Below the pieces are notes generated by a model that worked only from the letters and a program-made list of their open reading frames with translations, made no database searches and had not been told where the DNA came from. A program made the position numbers and the translations under genes. From Paraburkholderia diazotrophica (GTDB taxonomy: Bacteria; Pseudomonadota; Gammaproteobacteria; Burkholderiales; Burkholderiaceae), in the NCBI RefSeq assembly GCF_900108945.1, contig NZ_FNYE01000017.1, forward strand, positions 62,001 through 126,000: a DNA stretch of 64,000 bases. The letters are read 5' to 3'. The first letter of the stretch is position 1; every line of letters starts with the position of its first letter. Positions 1 to 10,859 of this stretch are shown piece by piece.

Positions 1-788
1 GTCCCGAGGAGCCATCGTCCAGCACTGCCGATCCGCAAGTCGCGCGCGGGCGCTATCTCGTCGACAGCGTCGGCCACTGCGGCGCATGCCACACGCCGCT
101 CAACCGCCAGGGTGCAGAGCAGCGCGACCGCGCGTTGCAAGGCGGCACGATAGAGGGCTGGGATGCGCCTGCGCTGACGGACCTCTCGACGCGTCCCAGG
201 CCCTGGACGCAAGCACAGCTCGTCGGCTACTTGCGCACGGGCTTTGCGAGCGAACACGGCGCGTCGGCGGGTCCGATGCGCCCCGTCACGCGCCTGCTCG
301 CCGACGCGTCCGCAGAAGATGTTCAGGCGATCGCTGCATATCTGATCGCGTTGCAATCGAACGCACACGCCGCGCCTGGCGATGCCGCCGCTTCGTCCGC
401 TTCGTCGACGAATTCCGCTTCTTCCATCTCGCACGTCAGCGTTGCGGCCCAGCCCGGAAACGGCGCAAGCTTGTTCGTCGCGGCCTGCGCATCGTGTCAC
501 GGCGACAGCGCGCCGATGTCGGGCGGCCCGGGTCATCCGTCGCTGTCGCTGGGCACGGCCATCAATGCGGACAGCCCGCGCAACATGGTCCGCATCATCC
601 TCGATGGAATCGACTGGGACGACAGCGCATCAGCGCAGTTCATGCCGCCGTTTGCAAGCGTCTTCACCGACGCGCAAATCGCCGATCTCGCGAACTACAC
701 GCGCACGCGCTTCACTGCACGCGGCGCGTGGCCTTCGCTCGATGCCGACGCGGTCGCCCGTCTTCGAAAGGAGAGCCCACAACGATGA
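1..788 (+). CDS. Cytochrome c subunit of a molybdenum hydroxylase (5' partial)
   Basis: Periplasmic c-type cytochrome, expected to take electrons from the molybdenum hydroxylase encoded just downstream. The frame is open from the window edge, so the N-terminus is missing. Two haem-binding motifs are visible: CGACH near base 78 and CASCH near base 490, each at the start of a cytochrome c domain. The stop codon overlaps the start of the 2Fe-2S subunit gene, which indicates translational coupling. In this family (isoquinoline, aldehyde or nicotinate dehydrogenases) the cytochrome subunit often has three haem domains, so one may lie outside the window. The family is firm; the substrate is unknown. 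Confidence 0.88.
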   Translation, partial: PEEPSSSTADPQVARGRYLVDSVGHCGACHTPLNRQGAEQRDRALQGGTIEGWDAPALTDLSTRPRPWTQAQLVGYLRTGFASEHGASAGPMRPVTRLLADASAEDVQAIAAYLIALQSNAHAAPGDAAASSASSTNSASSISHVSVAAQPGNGASLFVAACASCHGDSAPMSGGPGHPSLSLGTAINADSPRNMVRIILDGIDWDDSASAQFMPPFASVFTDAQIADLANYTRTRFTARGAWPSLDADAVARLRKESPQR

Positions 789-1267
789 TCACGCTCAACG
801 TCAATGGAGTCAGTCACACGCTCGATGTCGATCCGTCCACGCCGCTGCTCTATGTGCTGCGCAACCAGTTGCAGCTGAACGGCGCGAAGTTCGGCTGCGG
901 ACTCGGCCAATGCGGCGCGTGTACCGTCAGCGTCGGCGGCGAATCCGTGTTCTCGTGCCTGATGCCCGTCGTGGCCGTCGGCGAACGGCCGGTGCGCACC
1001 GTCGAAGGGCTCGGCACGGCGGAACATCCCGGACGGCTGCAACAAGCCTTTATCGACCAGCAAGCCGCCCAATGTGGCTACTGCATCGCGGGCATGATCA
1101 TGCACGCGCAGACGCTGCTCGACCGCACGCCGCATCCGACCGACGAACAGATTCGCCGCCACATGCAGCCCAATCTGTGCCGCTGCGGCACGCATATGCG
1201 GATACTCGCGGCGATCCGCGAAGTGGCGGCGCCGCCATCACAGGCGGACGACGGAGCGAAGTCATGA
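785..1267 (+). CDS. (2Fe-2S)-binding subunit of xanthine dehydrogenase-family enzyme
   Basis: 160-residue small subunit that passes electrons from the molybdenum centre through two iron-sulfur clusters. The N-terminal plant-type ferredoxin domain carries C38, C43, C46 and C58. The C-terminal helical domain carries C97, C100, C132 and C134 (CGYC and LCRC). The chosen ATG has an AGGAG Shine-Dalgarno about 13 bases upstream and overlaps the cytochrome stop. The stop codon overlaps the next start as ATGA. It resembles IorA of isoquinoline 1-oxidoreductase and the small subunits of related aldehyde and nicotinate dehydrogenases. Substrate cannot be read from sequence. Confidence 0.93.
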   Translation: MITLNVNGVSHTLDVDPSTPLLYVLRNQLQLNGAKFGCGLGQCGACTVSVGGESVFSCLMPVVAVGERPVRTVEGLGTAEHPGRLQQAFIDQQAAQCGYCIAGMIMHAQTLLDRTPHPTDEQIRRHMQPNLCRCGTHMRILAAIREVAAPPSQADDGAKS

Positions 1268-3561
1268 GCAACGATCAGCGCCATACGACCGCTTCCGGCG
1301 ACGACGCGCCAGGCGATGCGGGACGGCGCCGCTTCCTCGTCGGCGGCTCGCTGATGGTGAGCTTCGCGATCGTGCCCGGCGCGGCCGCACTCGCGCAGAC
1401 CACGACGGAAGCGGGCACCTTCAATGCGAGCGCCCCGAAGCTGCCCGGCAGCCTCAAGACCACGCCGTTGCTCGACGCGTGGATCAAGATCGAACCCGAC
1501 GGCAGCGTAAGCGCCTGCACGGGCAAGGCGGAGCTCGGTACGGGCGTGCGCACGGCCCTGTTGCAGCTCGCCGCGGAAGAACTCGACCTGTCGCCGGACG
1601 CGATCGACCTGATCACCGCCGATACGGGCGCGACGCCGAACGAGGGCTATACGGCGGGCAGCCACACGATGGCGGACAGCGGCACCGCGATCCTCAATGC
1701 GGCGGCTCAGGTGCGCGCGCTGCTCGTCGCGAGCGCGGCTTCGCAGCTGGGTGTCGACGCATCGATACTCACGACGCGCGATGGCGCGATCGTCGCGGCG
1801 GATGGGCGCCGTGTCACGTATGGCGAAGCCGTCCGCCATGCGAACCTGCATCGGAACGCACAGCCCGATGCGCCGAAGAAAGCGCCAGCGCGTTACGCGG
1901 TGATCGGCCGCACGCTGCCGCGCGTCGATATCCCCGGCAAGGTGACGGGCGGCACGAGCTACGTGCAGGACTTGCGTCTGCCCGGCATGCTGCATGCGCG
2001 CGTCGTCAGGCCGCCGGCTTATGGCGCGACGCTCGCTTCCGTCGATACCGCGCGCGTCGAGGCGCTGCCCGGCGTCGTCGAGGTCGTGCGCCACGGCAGT
2101 TATCTCGCCGTGGCCGCCGATGACGAATGGCGCGCGATCGTCGCGATGCGCGAGCTGATGCTCGCCGCGCAATGGCAAGCCGGACCGCCGCTGCCCGATC
2201 CCGCGACGATTCACGACGTGCTGATGAGCCTGCCGGCACAAGAGATCGCCGTCGCCGATCGACACGCGTCCACCGCCGCGCCCGCGACGACGCTGCGAGC
2301 CCGCTATTCGAAGCCCTATCTGACGCACGGCTCGATCGGGCCATCGTGTGCGGTCGCGCATCTGGACAACGGCATGATGACGGTGTGGACGCACACGCAG
2401 GGGGTGTATCCGCTGCGGGCGGGCCTCGCCGAATTGCTCTCGATGCCGCGTGACAAGGTGCGCTGCGTGCACATCGAAGGTTCGGGCTGCTATGGCCACA
2501 ACGGCGCCGACGACGTCGCTGCGGACGCCGCGCTGATCGCGCGCGAGCTGCCAGGACGCCCCGTGCGCGTGCAGTTGATGCGCGAGCAGGAACACCTGTG
2601 GGAGCCTTTCGGTCCGGCGATGACCGTCGATGCAAGCGCATCGCTCGACGCCGACGGCACGATCGTCGACTGGCGTTACGAGCTGTGGAGCAACACGCAC
2701 AACAACCGCATCGAGAATGCGGGTCGTCTGTTGCCCGCGCAACTGCTCGAGCATCCGTTCACGCCCGCGCCGCCCACGCCGATTCCGATGCCCGAAGGCG
2801 GCGGCGATCGCAACAGCATTCCGCTTTACCGTACGCCGAACCTGCATGTGCAGCATCACTTTCTGCCCGACATGCCGATACGCGTGTCCGCGATGCGCTC
2901 GCTCGGCGCGCACATGAACGTGTTCGCAATCGAGAGCTTCATCGACGAACTCGCCGGCGCGGCGCACGCCGATCCCGTCGCGTTTCGCATCAAGCATCTC
3001 GACGATCCGCGCGCGCTCGATGTCATTCGAACGACGGCCAGACAATTCGACTGGCAGCCGCGCGCGGCACGCGTCGTGAAAACGGGCACACGTCCACGCG
3101 GCACCGGCTTCGCGTTCGCTCAATACAAAAACCTGATGGCGTACCTTGCGATCGCGATGGAAGTGACCGTCATGCGCGATACAGGCGAGGTTCGCATCGA
3201 ACGCGTGGTGGCTGCCGTCGATTGTGGACAGATCGTCAATCCCGATGGCGTGCGCAATCAGATCGAAGGCGGCATCCTGCAGACGAGCAGCTGGACGCTG
3301 TTCGAAGAGACGCGTTTCGACAAGGAGCGCATTACGAGCGCCGACTGGAGCACGTATCCGATCATGCGGTTTTCATCGGTGCCGAAGCGTGTCGACGTCA
3401 TGTTGATCGATCGCCCCGGCTTGCCTTTTCTCGGCGTCGGAGAAGCGGCGCAAGGTCCCGCCGCTGCGGCGCTCGCGAATGCGATCTGCGATGCGACGGG
3501 CGTGAGAGTGCGCGAACTGCCGTTGCTCGCAGCGAAATCGAAGAATGCGCTGAAAGCGTAG
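1264..3561 (+). CDS. Molybdopterin-binding subunit of xanthine dehydrogenase-family enzyme (IorB-like)
   Basis: 765-residue catalytic subunit holding the molybdopterin cytosine dinucleotide cofactor. A twin-arginine signal is visible near residues 19-40 (GRRRFLVGG followed by a hydrophobic stretch ending in ALAQ), so the folded complex is exported to the periplasm. The length and the lack of a separate FAD subunit fit the IorB/aldehyde dehydrogenase type, which pairs with a 2Fe-2S subunit and a cytochrome c. The start overlaps the preceding stop (ATGA). Substrate could be an N-heterocycle or an aldehyde. No maturation factor is encoded within the window. Confidence 0.92.
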   Translation: MSNDQRHTTASGDDAPGDAGRRRFLVGGSLMVSFAIVPGAAALAQTTTEAGTFNASAPKLPGSLKTTPLLDAWIKIEPDGSVSACTGKAELGTGVRTALLQLAAEELDLSPDAIDLITADTGATPNEGYTAGSHTMADSGTAILNAAAQVRALLVASAASQLGVDASILTTRDGAIVAADGRRVTYGEAVRHANLHRNAQPDAPKKAPARYAVIGRTLPRVDIPGKVTGGTSYVQDLRLPGMLHARVVRPPAYGATLASVDTARVEALPGVVEVVRHGSYLAVAADDEWRAIVAMRELMLAAQWQAGPPLPDPATIHDVLMSLPAQEIAVADRHASTAAPATTLRARYSKPYLTHGSIGPSCAVAHLDNGMMTVWTHTQGVYPLRAGLAELLSMPRDKVRCVHIEGSGCYGHNGADDVAADAALIARELPGRPVRVQLMREQEHLWEPFGPAMTVDASASLDADGTIVDWRYELWSNTHNNRIENAGRLLPAQLLEHPFTPAPPTPIPMPEGGGDRNSIPLYRTPNLHVQHHFLPDMPIRVSAMRSLGAHMNVFAIESFIDELAGAAHADPVAFRIKHLDDPRALDVIRTTARQFDWQPRAARVVKTGTRPRGTGFAFAQYKNLMAYLAIAMEVTVMRDTGEVRIERVVAAVDCGQIVNPDGVRNQIEGGILQTSSWTLFEETRFDKERITSADWSTYPIMRFSSVPKRVDVMLIDRPGLPFLGVGEAAQGPAAAALANAICDATGVRVRELPLLAAKSKNALKA

Positions 3562-3585
3562 TGTGTGGGACCACATCGATTGAAA

Positions 3586-3870
3586 TCAGCCCCGGCGGCC
3601 CGGATTGCGCTCGTCGAGCAGGCCATCGCGCCGGTCGAGCAGATAGCGCGCGCGTTCGATGCCCGCGCGAAGCGCTTCCGCGCGAGTCGCCCAAAACGGG
3701 ACTGCGTTCTCTGGCGCGTCGAGTTCCACTCGTTGCCCGTCGCGTTCGACGTCGATCGCGGGCAGCCAGTTCTCACCGTCCTGGCTCGTCGCACCGACCG
3801 TCACCGTATAACCGTGATACTCGTAGCATGCGCCGTCGGCCGAGGTCGTCGATGAATTCATAGTCGTCAC
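3586..3870 (-). CDS. Small hypothetical protein
   Basis: 94-residue soluble protein convergent with the molybdenum hydroxylase operon. An early HGYTV segment is followed by a short beta-rich stretch, then a helical region (ATRAEALRAGIERARYLLD) and a charged tail. Small Burkholderia proteins with this layout are common and uncharacterised. The start is in dispute: MTTMNSS gives 94 residues and the internal ATG 91. No catalytic motif is visible. Third-position GC is consistent with a real gene. Confidence 0.6.
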   Translation of the reverse strand: MTTMNSSTTSADGACYEYHGYTVTVGATSQDGENWLPAIDVERDGQRVELDAPENAVPFWATRAEALRAGIERARYLLDRRDGLLDERNPGRRG

Positions 3871-4089
3871 CTCATTTGAAACGAGAGCCTGCTTTCGGCG
3901 AGCAAGCGGTGTGCCCCTCGCAAACGTGTCGCGGCACTAAGGGTTTGTTAAGGAAACATCCGTAGCCTGTCGCCTTGCGCCGCTGGCCGCTCGCCGATTT
4001 GCACATTGATTCGACAGGCAATCGACGATATCGGCCGGCGAGTTCTTCAATTCAACCACCATGTCCCAACCGGATTTCACGCTAAAGCC

Positions 4090-4845
4090 ATGGAAAAAGC
4101 GAACAACGCGATAGTCAAGGTTCCCGAGGTCACACTCGCATTCTGGGTCATCAAGATCGCCGCGACGACACTCGGCGAAACGGGCGGCGATGCCGTCTCG
4201 ATGTCGATGAATCTGGGTTATCTGGTCGGCACGATCATCTTCGCCGCGATATTTCTCGTAGCGGTCGTTGCACAAATGAAAGCCGAACGCTTCAGCCCCG
4301 CGCTGTATTGGGTCACGATAATCGCGACGACAACGGTCGGCACGACGCTCGCGGATTTTGTCGATCGATCGCTCGGCATCGGTTATGCGGGCGGCAGCGC
4401 GCTGCTCGTGTTCCTGCTGCTCGCCTCGCTCTTCATCTGGTATCGCACGATGGGCTCGGTGTCCGTCACGACGGTGTCGACGAGCAAGGCCGAAGTGTTC
4501 TACTGGGTCACGATCATGTTCTCGCAGACGCTCGGCACGGCACTCGGCGACTGGACGGCCGACACGGCAGGCGTCGGCTATTCCGGTGCCGCGCTGATCT
4601 TCGGCGGATTGCTGCTCGTGCTCGTCATTGCGTACTACGCAACGGAGATTCCGCGAACGCTGCTCTTCTGGGCCGCGTTCATCCTGACCCGGCCGCTCGG
4701 CGCCGTGGTCGGCGACTTCCTCGACAAGCCGATCGCCAACGGCGGTCTTGCAATGAGCCGGTATAACGCATCGATTGCGCTCGTCGTGTTCATTCTGGTC
4801 TGCGGGACCGTGTTCAGGCAGCGGGCCGCCGAGGCATCGCACTAA
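4090..4845 (+). CDS. COG4705-type multipass membrane protein
   Basis: 251-residue integral membrane protein with about seven or eight predicted transmembrane helices. It is built from internal repeats of a segment resembling WVTIIATTTVGTTLADF; variants occur near residues 21, 80, 141 and 195, each with a conserved TTLGE/TTLAD/TLGTALGD core. This is typical of the COG4705 'membrane-anchored protein' family found in many proteobacteria. The function is not established; a transport role has been guessed. I chose the ATG before EKANNAIVKVPEV because the upstream in-frame extension is not family-like. Confidence 0.8.
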   Translation: MEKANNAIVKVPEVTLAFWVIKIAATTLGETGGDAVSMSMNLGYLVGTIIFAAIFLVAVVAQMKAERFSPALYWVTIIATTTVGTTLADFVDRSLGIGYAGGSALLVFLLLASLFIWYRTMGSVSVTTVSTSKAEVFYWVTIMFSQTLGTALGDWTADTAGVGYSGAALIFGGLLLVLVIAYYATEIPRTLLFWAAFILTRPLGAVVGDFLDKPIANGGLAMSRYNASIALVVFILVCGTVFRQRAAEASH

Positions 4846-4856
4846 CGTGCCGATCC

Positions 4857-4885
4857 ATCGCGCGACGCTCATCACGCCGCGCGAT
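4857..4885. terminator. GC-rich inverted repeat between convergent genes
   Basis: An 8-base inverted repeat (ATCGCGCG and CGCGCGAT) with a 13-base loop lies between the convergent COG4705 and flavohemoprotein genes. There is no T-run on either side, so an intrinsic terminator is only a possibility. Confidence 0.25.
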
Positions 4886-4921
4886 CGATAACGCGTCATA
4901 GCAGCCGATGGCCGATGCGAT

Positions 4922-6157
<1,236 letters not shown>

Positions 6158-6375
6158 TCACATTGCATCGCGGGTTCGCTGCATACGGAATGCCTCGCCC
6201 GCGCCAGTCTTGCTGCGTTCACGATGATCGAGACCGGCCGGTTTTCCATCGCCACATGCATCGACCGGCTATCAAGTTTTCAATTAAGCGCCCGTTAACA
6301 GAACCGCGGCACCACGTTGCTGCCTCTCGCGCTCGTGACGAGCCGGATTCACGGCTCATTTTCGAAAAGACAACC

Positions 6376-7932
6376 ATGAAATTGAAAGATCTGCCCGTGC
6401 GAACGGGTTTTATCGCAGTGCTCGCGCTGTTCGGGACGCTGGTTCTGGCGACCGCGTTGTTCGGTATCTATTCTCTGACGCGGACCAACGCGTTGTCCGA
6501 GCAGATCAATACCCTCAACGCCGAAACCGTCCATCTCAAGGATGTATATATCAACAATCTGAAGACGCGTAGCGCGTTGAGCCGGGCCTACATCGCGCTT
6601 TCCGCGAATCCTGCGGACAAGGATACGGCCGTCGCGGCGGCGCAAGGCTACTACGACGTGGCGAAGAAGGCCTTCAGCGCGTTCGAGGCAATTCCCAAGG
6701 AGACGGCGGATCAGCAGCAGGTGGCCAATCGCGTGGCCGACGCATTCCATACGCACGCGAATGCGATCGATCAGCTCTTCAGCGCGATCGGCAAGAACGA
6801 TGTGACGGCGTACGCGCAGACGAACGAGGGGCCCATGACCAGCACGAGCGCGGCGTTCGGCAAATCGGCGGATGCGTTCTTTGCGGTGGCCGCCCGCGAA
6901 TCGGCACAATTGCAGAACGCCAAGGAACAGAACGCAACCTTGCTGAAAGGAATCGCCATCGGCCTGCTGGCACTGTCGTGCGCACTGATCGTGCTCGTCT
7001 ATTACGCGCTCGATCACACCGTCGTCCTTCCGCTGAGAGAAGCGATGAACGTGCTCGCGCACGTGTCGCGCGGCGATCTGACCGTCGCGATTCGGCATGA
7101 ATCGACCAACGAGATCGGCAAGCTCTTCGAGTCGATGCGGGACATGAAGCGCAGCCTGGGCGGCATCGTGCAGGCCGTGCATGGCGGCACCGACACCATT
7201 GCGACAGGCGTTCATCAGATGGCGAGCGGCAATACGGACCTGTCCCAGCGCACCGAGGAACAGGCCGCCGCGTTGCAGGAAACGGCCTCGTCGATGGAAC
7301 AGTTGACGGGCACGGTCCGCCAGAACGCGGACAACGCGAAGCAGGCGACGCAACTCGTCCGCAGCACCGCGCTCATCACGGAACAGGGCAATCGCGCGGC
7401 ACACGATGTCGTGCTGACGATGCAAGGGCTGTCGGACCTGTCGGGCAAGATCGCGGATATTACGAACGTGATCGAAGGCATTGCGTTTCAGACCAACATC
7501 CTGTCGCTCAACGCAGCCGTGGAGGCCGCGCGCGCCGGTGAAGAAGGGCGTGGCTTCGCCGTCGTCGCGAGCGAAGTCCGTTCGCTTGCCCAGCGCAGCG
7601 CTGGCGCAGCGAAGGAAATCAAGGAGCGCATCACCGATTCGCTCGGCCGCGTCGAAGCGGGTACGCAGCAAGCCAGACAGGCAAGCCAGGTGATGGCCGA
7701 TATTTTGATCTCGGTAAACAGGGTCAACGATCTGATGGGCGAAATCGCGGCTGCTTCCGAAGAGCAATCGTCGGGCATCGAACAGGTCAACCGCGCAATC
7801 GCGCAGATGGACAAGGTCACGCAGCAGAACGCGGCACTCGTCGAGCAGGCTTCGGCAGCCGCGCTGGCGCTCGACGAACAGACGGTTGCGCTAAAAGGTT
7901 CGGTCTCGGTATTTCGCGTCGAAGGCGCGTGA
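6376..7932 (+). CDS. Methyl-accepting chemotaxis protein
   Basis: 518-residue chemoreceptor of the Tar/Tsr type. A short cytoplasmic N-terminus precedes TM1 (about 10-32). A periplasmic four-helix sensor domain follows, then TM2 (about 190-212), a HAMP domain (about 213-265) and a long cytoplasmic coiled coil. The invariant signalling tip is present near residues 385-400 (EEGRGFAVVASEVRSLAQRS). The C-terminus lacks the NWETF-type methyltransferase tether. The start was chosen at MKLKDLPVR, directly before TM1; the longer upstream frame is not family-like. The ligand is unknown. Confidence 0.95.
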   Translation: MKLKDLPVRTGFIAVLALFGTLVLATALFGIYSLTRTNALSEQINTLNAETVHLKDVYINNLKTRSALSRAYIALSANPADKDTAVAAAQGYYDVAKKAFSAFEAIPKETADQQQVANRVADAFHTHANAIDQLFSAIGKNDVTAYAQTNEGPMTSTSAAFGKSADAFFAVAARESAQLQNAKEQNATLLKGIAIGLLALSCALIVLVYYALDHTVVLPLREAMNVLAHVSRGDLTVAIRHESTNEIGKLFESMRDMKRSLGGIVQAVHGGTDTIATGVHQMASGNTDLSQRTEEQAAALQETASSMEQLTGTVRQNADNAKQATQLVRSTALITEQGNRAAHDVVLTMQGLSDLSGKIADITNVIEGIAFQTNILSLNAAVEAARAGEEGRGFAVVASEVRSLAQRSAGAAKEIKERITDSLGRVEAGTQQARQASQVMADILISVNRVNDLMGEIAAASEEQSSGIEQVNRAIAQMDKVTQQNAALVEQASAAALALDEQTVALKGSVSVFRVEGA

Positions 7933-8093
7933 ACGTGACAGGCCCCGCTGCGCCGCCTTGATATCTGACGCGCACACGAAACACGCACACGACAGCCGAA
8001 AGCCCGATGAATGCATCCGTGCGACTCGCCGGCGAAATCGCTGCCGAAGGGGCAAACTAGGCATGACCATCCCGCAAGAAAGAGGAGTTCCTC

Positions 8094-8840
8094 ATGCCCG
8101 CTCATTCGCTCAGCCTGAACGGCCGCGTCGCCCTCGTCACAGGCGGCTCGCGCGGAATCGGACGCGCTATTTCGATTGCGCTTGCCTCAGCCGGGGCCGC
8201 CGTTGCCGTCAACTACCGGCAACGCGAGAACGAAGCCGCTGACGTCGTCGCTGAAATCGAGCGCGCCGGAGGCCGCGCGATCGCGGTATGCGCCGACGTA
8301 TCGGTAGCCGATGAAATCGAAGCGATGATCCAGCAAGTGGAAAGCCGTCTCGGCTCTGTCGATGTGCTCGTGAACAACGCAGGCACGGCGACGATCGTCG
8401 ACATCGACGATCTCACGGAAGCGGAATTCGATCGAACGCTCGCCGTCAATCTGAAGTCGGCGTTTCTTTGCACGGAAGCCGTGATGCACGGCATGCGGGC
8501 GAAACGGTGGGGCCGCATTGTCAACCTGTCGTCGGCGGCCGCGCGCGGCGCGGGCCTGGTCGGCATTCACTACAACGCATCGAAGGCCGGCATCGAAGGT
8601 CTCACGCGCGGCTATGCGGCACGCCTCGCGCGTGAAGGAATCACCGTCAACGCAGTTGCGCCGGGACCCATCGACACGGAAATGGCCGGGCCGCTCAAGG
8701 CGTCCAATGTCGCGGAACGGCTGCCCGTCGGGCGCCTGGGCGAAGCGAGCGAGGTCGCGGATGTCGTGCTGATGATCGTCGGGAACGCGTTTATCACGGG
8801 CCAAACGATCCCTGTCAACGGCGGTATTAGTTTCATATAG
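8094..8840 (+). CDS. Short-chain dehydrogenase/reductase (FabG-like)
   Basis: 248-residue NAD(P)-dependent oxidoreductase with a classical Rossmann fold. It has the TGGSRGIG cofactor loop near residue 17, NNAG near 90, catalytic Ser in the LSSAAA segment and the YNASK active-site motif near 160. The end ([11 protein letters not shown]) is typical of the SDR family close to 3-oxoacyl-ACP reductases. A strong Shine-Dalgarno (AGAGGAG) precedes the ATG. It stands alone and converges with the MFS gene, so its substrate cannot be inferred. Confidence 0.92.
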   Translation: MPAHSLSLNGRVALVTGGSRGIGRAISIALASAGAAVAVNYRQRENEAADVVAEIERAGGRAIAVCADVSVADEIEAMIQQVESRLGSVDVLVNNAGTATIVDIDDLTEAEFDRTLAVNLKSAFLCTEAVMHGMRAKRWGRIVNLSSAAARGAGLVGIHYNASKAGIEGLTRGYAARLAREGITVNAVAPGPIDTEMAGPLKASNVAERLPVGRLGEASEVADVVLMIVGNAFITGQTIPVNGGISFI

Positions 8841-8924
8841 CCGCTTTTGAAACGCTGGACGATCCGCATCACCCGCATATGCCGATGATGTGACGTCGGT
8901 CGCAAAGCGAAAGCGCTGACGTGT

Positions 8925-10223
8925 TCAATGAAGCAGCGCCGACACGTCGAGATCGGCCATCTTGTCGAGTTCGTCGCGGCGCGAATCGCAGGCTCGCCGT
9001 ATCCGTGCGCCTTGCGCAATCCACACGGCCAATGAGATGGCTGCGAGGCTTCCGAGCGCGACAAACGCAAGCGAAAAGCCGAAGCGGTTCGCGAGCCATC
9101 CGCCAAGCAACGGACTCAGACTGGCGCCCGCGGCTTCCACGCCCTTCACTGCGCCTTGACCGAGATTCACGCGGCCACTGCCATGCAACAGATGCACGAC
9201 GAGCGCGGGTATCGCGACGCTTTGCAGGCCGGAACCTATGCCATCGAAAATCTGCACGGGCAAGATGCCCAGAGGCGTCGTGAGCCAGGCAGCCGTGAAC
9301 CCGCGCAGAGGCAGCGTGATCAGCGTCGCGAGGATGACCCACCAGAAGCCCCAGCGGCGGATAAGGCGGCTCGCGTAGACGGCTGCGATCAACATCACGA
9401 TCTGCGAAATGATGATGTTGGCCGCCGTGATCTGACTTGCGCCGTCCTGATGAGCCGCCGAAGCCGCAAGGCTATAGAGCGGCAGCATCGCGGAATTGCC
9501 GAGGTTGAATGCGGCGAGCACGACGGCAAGCACCAGCAGCGGCCGGCAACGCAGCAGCACGCGCATGCTGTCGGCGTGTACTTGCGACGGGTCCTGCTCG
9601 TCGTCGTGCGCGAGGCCACGCGCATAGTGACGATGTACTGCGCGCGCCGGAATCAGCAGCACGGAGCCGATGCACGCAAGACCGAACGCGGCTGAAAGCG
9701 CGAACACGTATGCAATGCCGAGCCACCATCCGAGCACGCCCGACAACGCCGCCGCCGCGATGTTGCCGGCATGGTTCGCGACCTGATTGCGGCCATACTG
9801 CCGGTCGAAATTTTTGCGCCCGGTCATCCCGAGCGTCAGGCCAGCCATCGCGGGACCCATCGCGGCGCCGGCGATGGCCGTCGCGATCTGCGACAACGTG
9901 ACGGGCCAGAAGCGTTGCGATAGCCAGATCACGCACGCGGCGACGATCGTCAGCGCACTCGCGCCGACGACGACTGCGCGCCGATGAGGCGTGGCATCGA
10001 CGAGCGCGCCCGCTGGTGTCGTCACGAGCATGCCGACGATCCCGCCGAGCGTCAGCACGGTGCCGATCGTATCGGGCGTCCATCCTCGCGACTGCAAGTA
10101 GATGCCGAGAAACGGACCCACACCCGCCTGCACGTCGGCCGCAAAGAAACTGACGGCCAGTAGCGGTTTGGTGGGCTTCACGTGCGTGGCGAACGCGTGC
10201 GTCCGCTCAGGCGTCGATGCCAT
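8925..10223 (-). CDS. MFS transporter
   Basis: 432-residue major facilitator with 12 predicted membrane helices; an early segment reads VSFFAADVQAGVGPFLG. The start at 10223 (MASTPERTHAF) overlaps the end of the upstream GNAT gene by 17 bases, consistent with an operon; an upstream ATG would add 31 residues lying inside the GNAT frame. Its closest relatives, by pattern, are drug-efflux-like MFS proteins of proteobacteria. The substrate is unknown, though pairing with an acetyltransferase hints at detoxification. Confidence 0.85.
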   Translation of the reverse strand: MASTPERTHAFATHVKPTKPLLAVSFFAADVQAGVGPFLGIYLQSRGWTPDTIGTVLTLGGIVGMLVTTPAGALVDATPHRRAVVVGASALTIVAACVIWLSQRFWPVTLSQIATAIAGAAMGPAMAGLTLGMTGRKNFDRQYGRNQVANHAGNIAAAALSGVLGWWLGIAYVFALSAAFGLACIGSVLLIPARAVHRHYARGLAHDDEQDPSQVHADSMRVLLRCRPLLVLAVVLAAFNLGNSAMLPLYSLAASAAHQDGASQITAANIIISQIVMLIAAVYASRLIRRWGFWWVILATLITLPLRGFTAAWLTTPLGILPVQIFDGIGSGLQSVAIPALVVHLLHGSGRVNLGQGAVKGVEAAGASLSPLLGGWLANRFGFSLAFVALGSLAAISLAVWIAQGARIRRACDSRRDELDKMADLDVSALLH

Positions 10224-10689
10224 AAAGCGTCTTGGCGAAACAGCGTGCGTCCGCCAGGTCCGAGCAGCTTGGGAAAACATCGATGGGCGAATAGCCGTTG
10301 CGCTCGTAAAACGCAATGGCTCGCTGGTTCACCGCTCGCGTCTCCAGCACGAGGGTGTGATAGCCCGCTGCAACGGCCTCCGCTTCGAGCGCGCTCAACA
10401 GCGCGCGGCCCACGCCCGCCTTGTTGGGCCGCGCGTAGACGCGCTTGAGTTCCGCGACGCCGAAGTCGAAGCGCCGGAAAGCGCCACAGCCCAGCGGCGT
10501 GCCTTGCGACGTTCGTGCGAGCACGAATGCCCCTCTCGCGGAACACACATCGTCGGCGCAGAAGCGCGACTGACCGCCGTCTCCGGAAAGTGTAGCGAGC
10601 ATCGCGCTCAGTTCGTCCATCAATATCTGTGCATCCAGCGAATACGGATCTTCGCGCTGAATCACAAAATCCATAGCTGATTCCATCAT
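10207..10689 (-). CDS. GNAT family N-acetyltransferase
   Basis: About 160 residues with the GNAT fold: ELKRVYARPNKAGVGRALL carries the acetyl-CoA pyrophosphate loop (R/Q-x-x-G-x-G/A), and VNQRAIAFYERNGY is the conserved C-terminal motif. The start at 10689 is supported by a GGAG sequence about six bases upstream; the frame is open further upstream but without a ribosome site. Overlap with the following MFS gene suggests co-expression. The substrate is not predictable. Confidence 0.85.
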   Translation of the reverse strand: MMESAMDFVIQREDPYSLDAQILMDELSAMLATLSGDGGQSRFCADDVCSARGAFVLARTSQGTPLGCGAFRRFDFGVAELKRVYARPNKAGVGRALLSALEAEAVAAGYHTLVLETRAVNQRAIAFYERNGYSPIDVFPSCSDLADARCFAKTLYGIDA

Positions 10690-10859
10690 CACGTACTCCG
10701 TCTCGCAGCCTTTCTTCATATGGGTTCGAGCAAGTGCGATTCCTGAATCTGCGGTGCGTGGCAGTGCGTGACAGCGCGCGCCGATCCGATGCGAGCGGAA
10801 TCGCTCACGGCCCCATGCGTCCCAACGGCGTCTGCTCGCCGCGCTTGCAGCGGAGTCGC

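Noticed and set aside
1078-3123. Long minus-strand open frame (681 codons) opposite the molybdenum hydroxylase genes
   Set aside because: It mirrors the coding strand codon bias of high-GC DNA, has no family-like motif, and lies entirely opposite well-supported genes.
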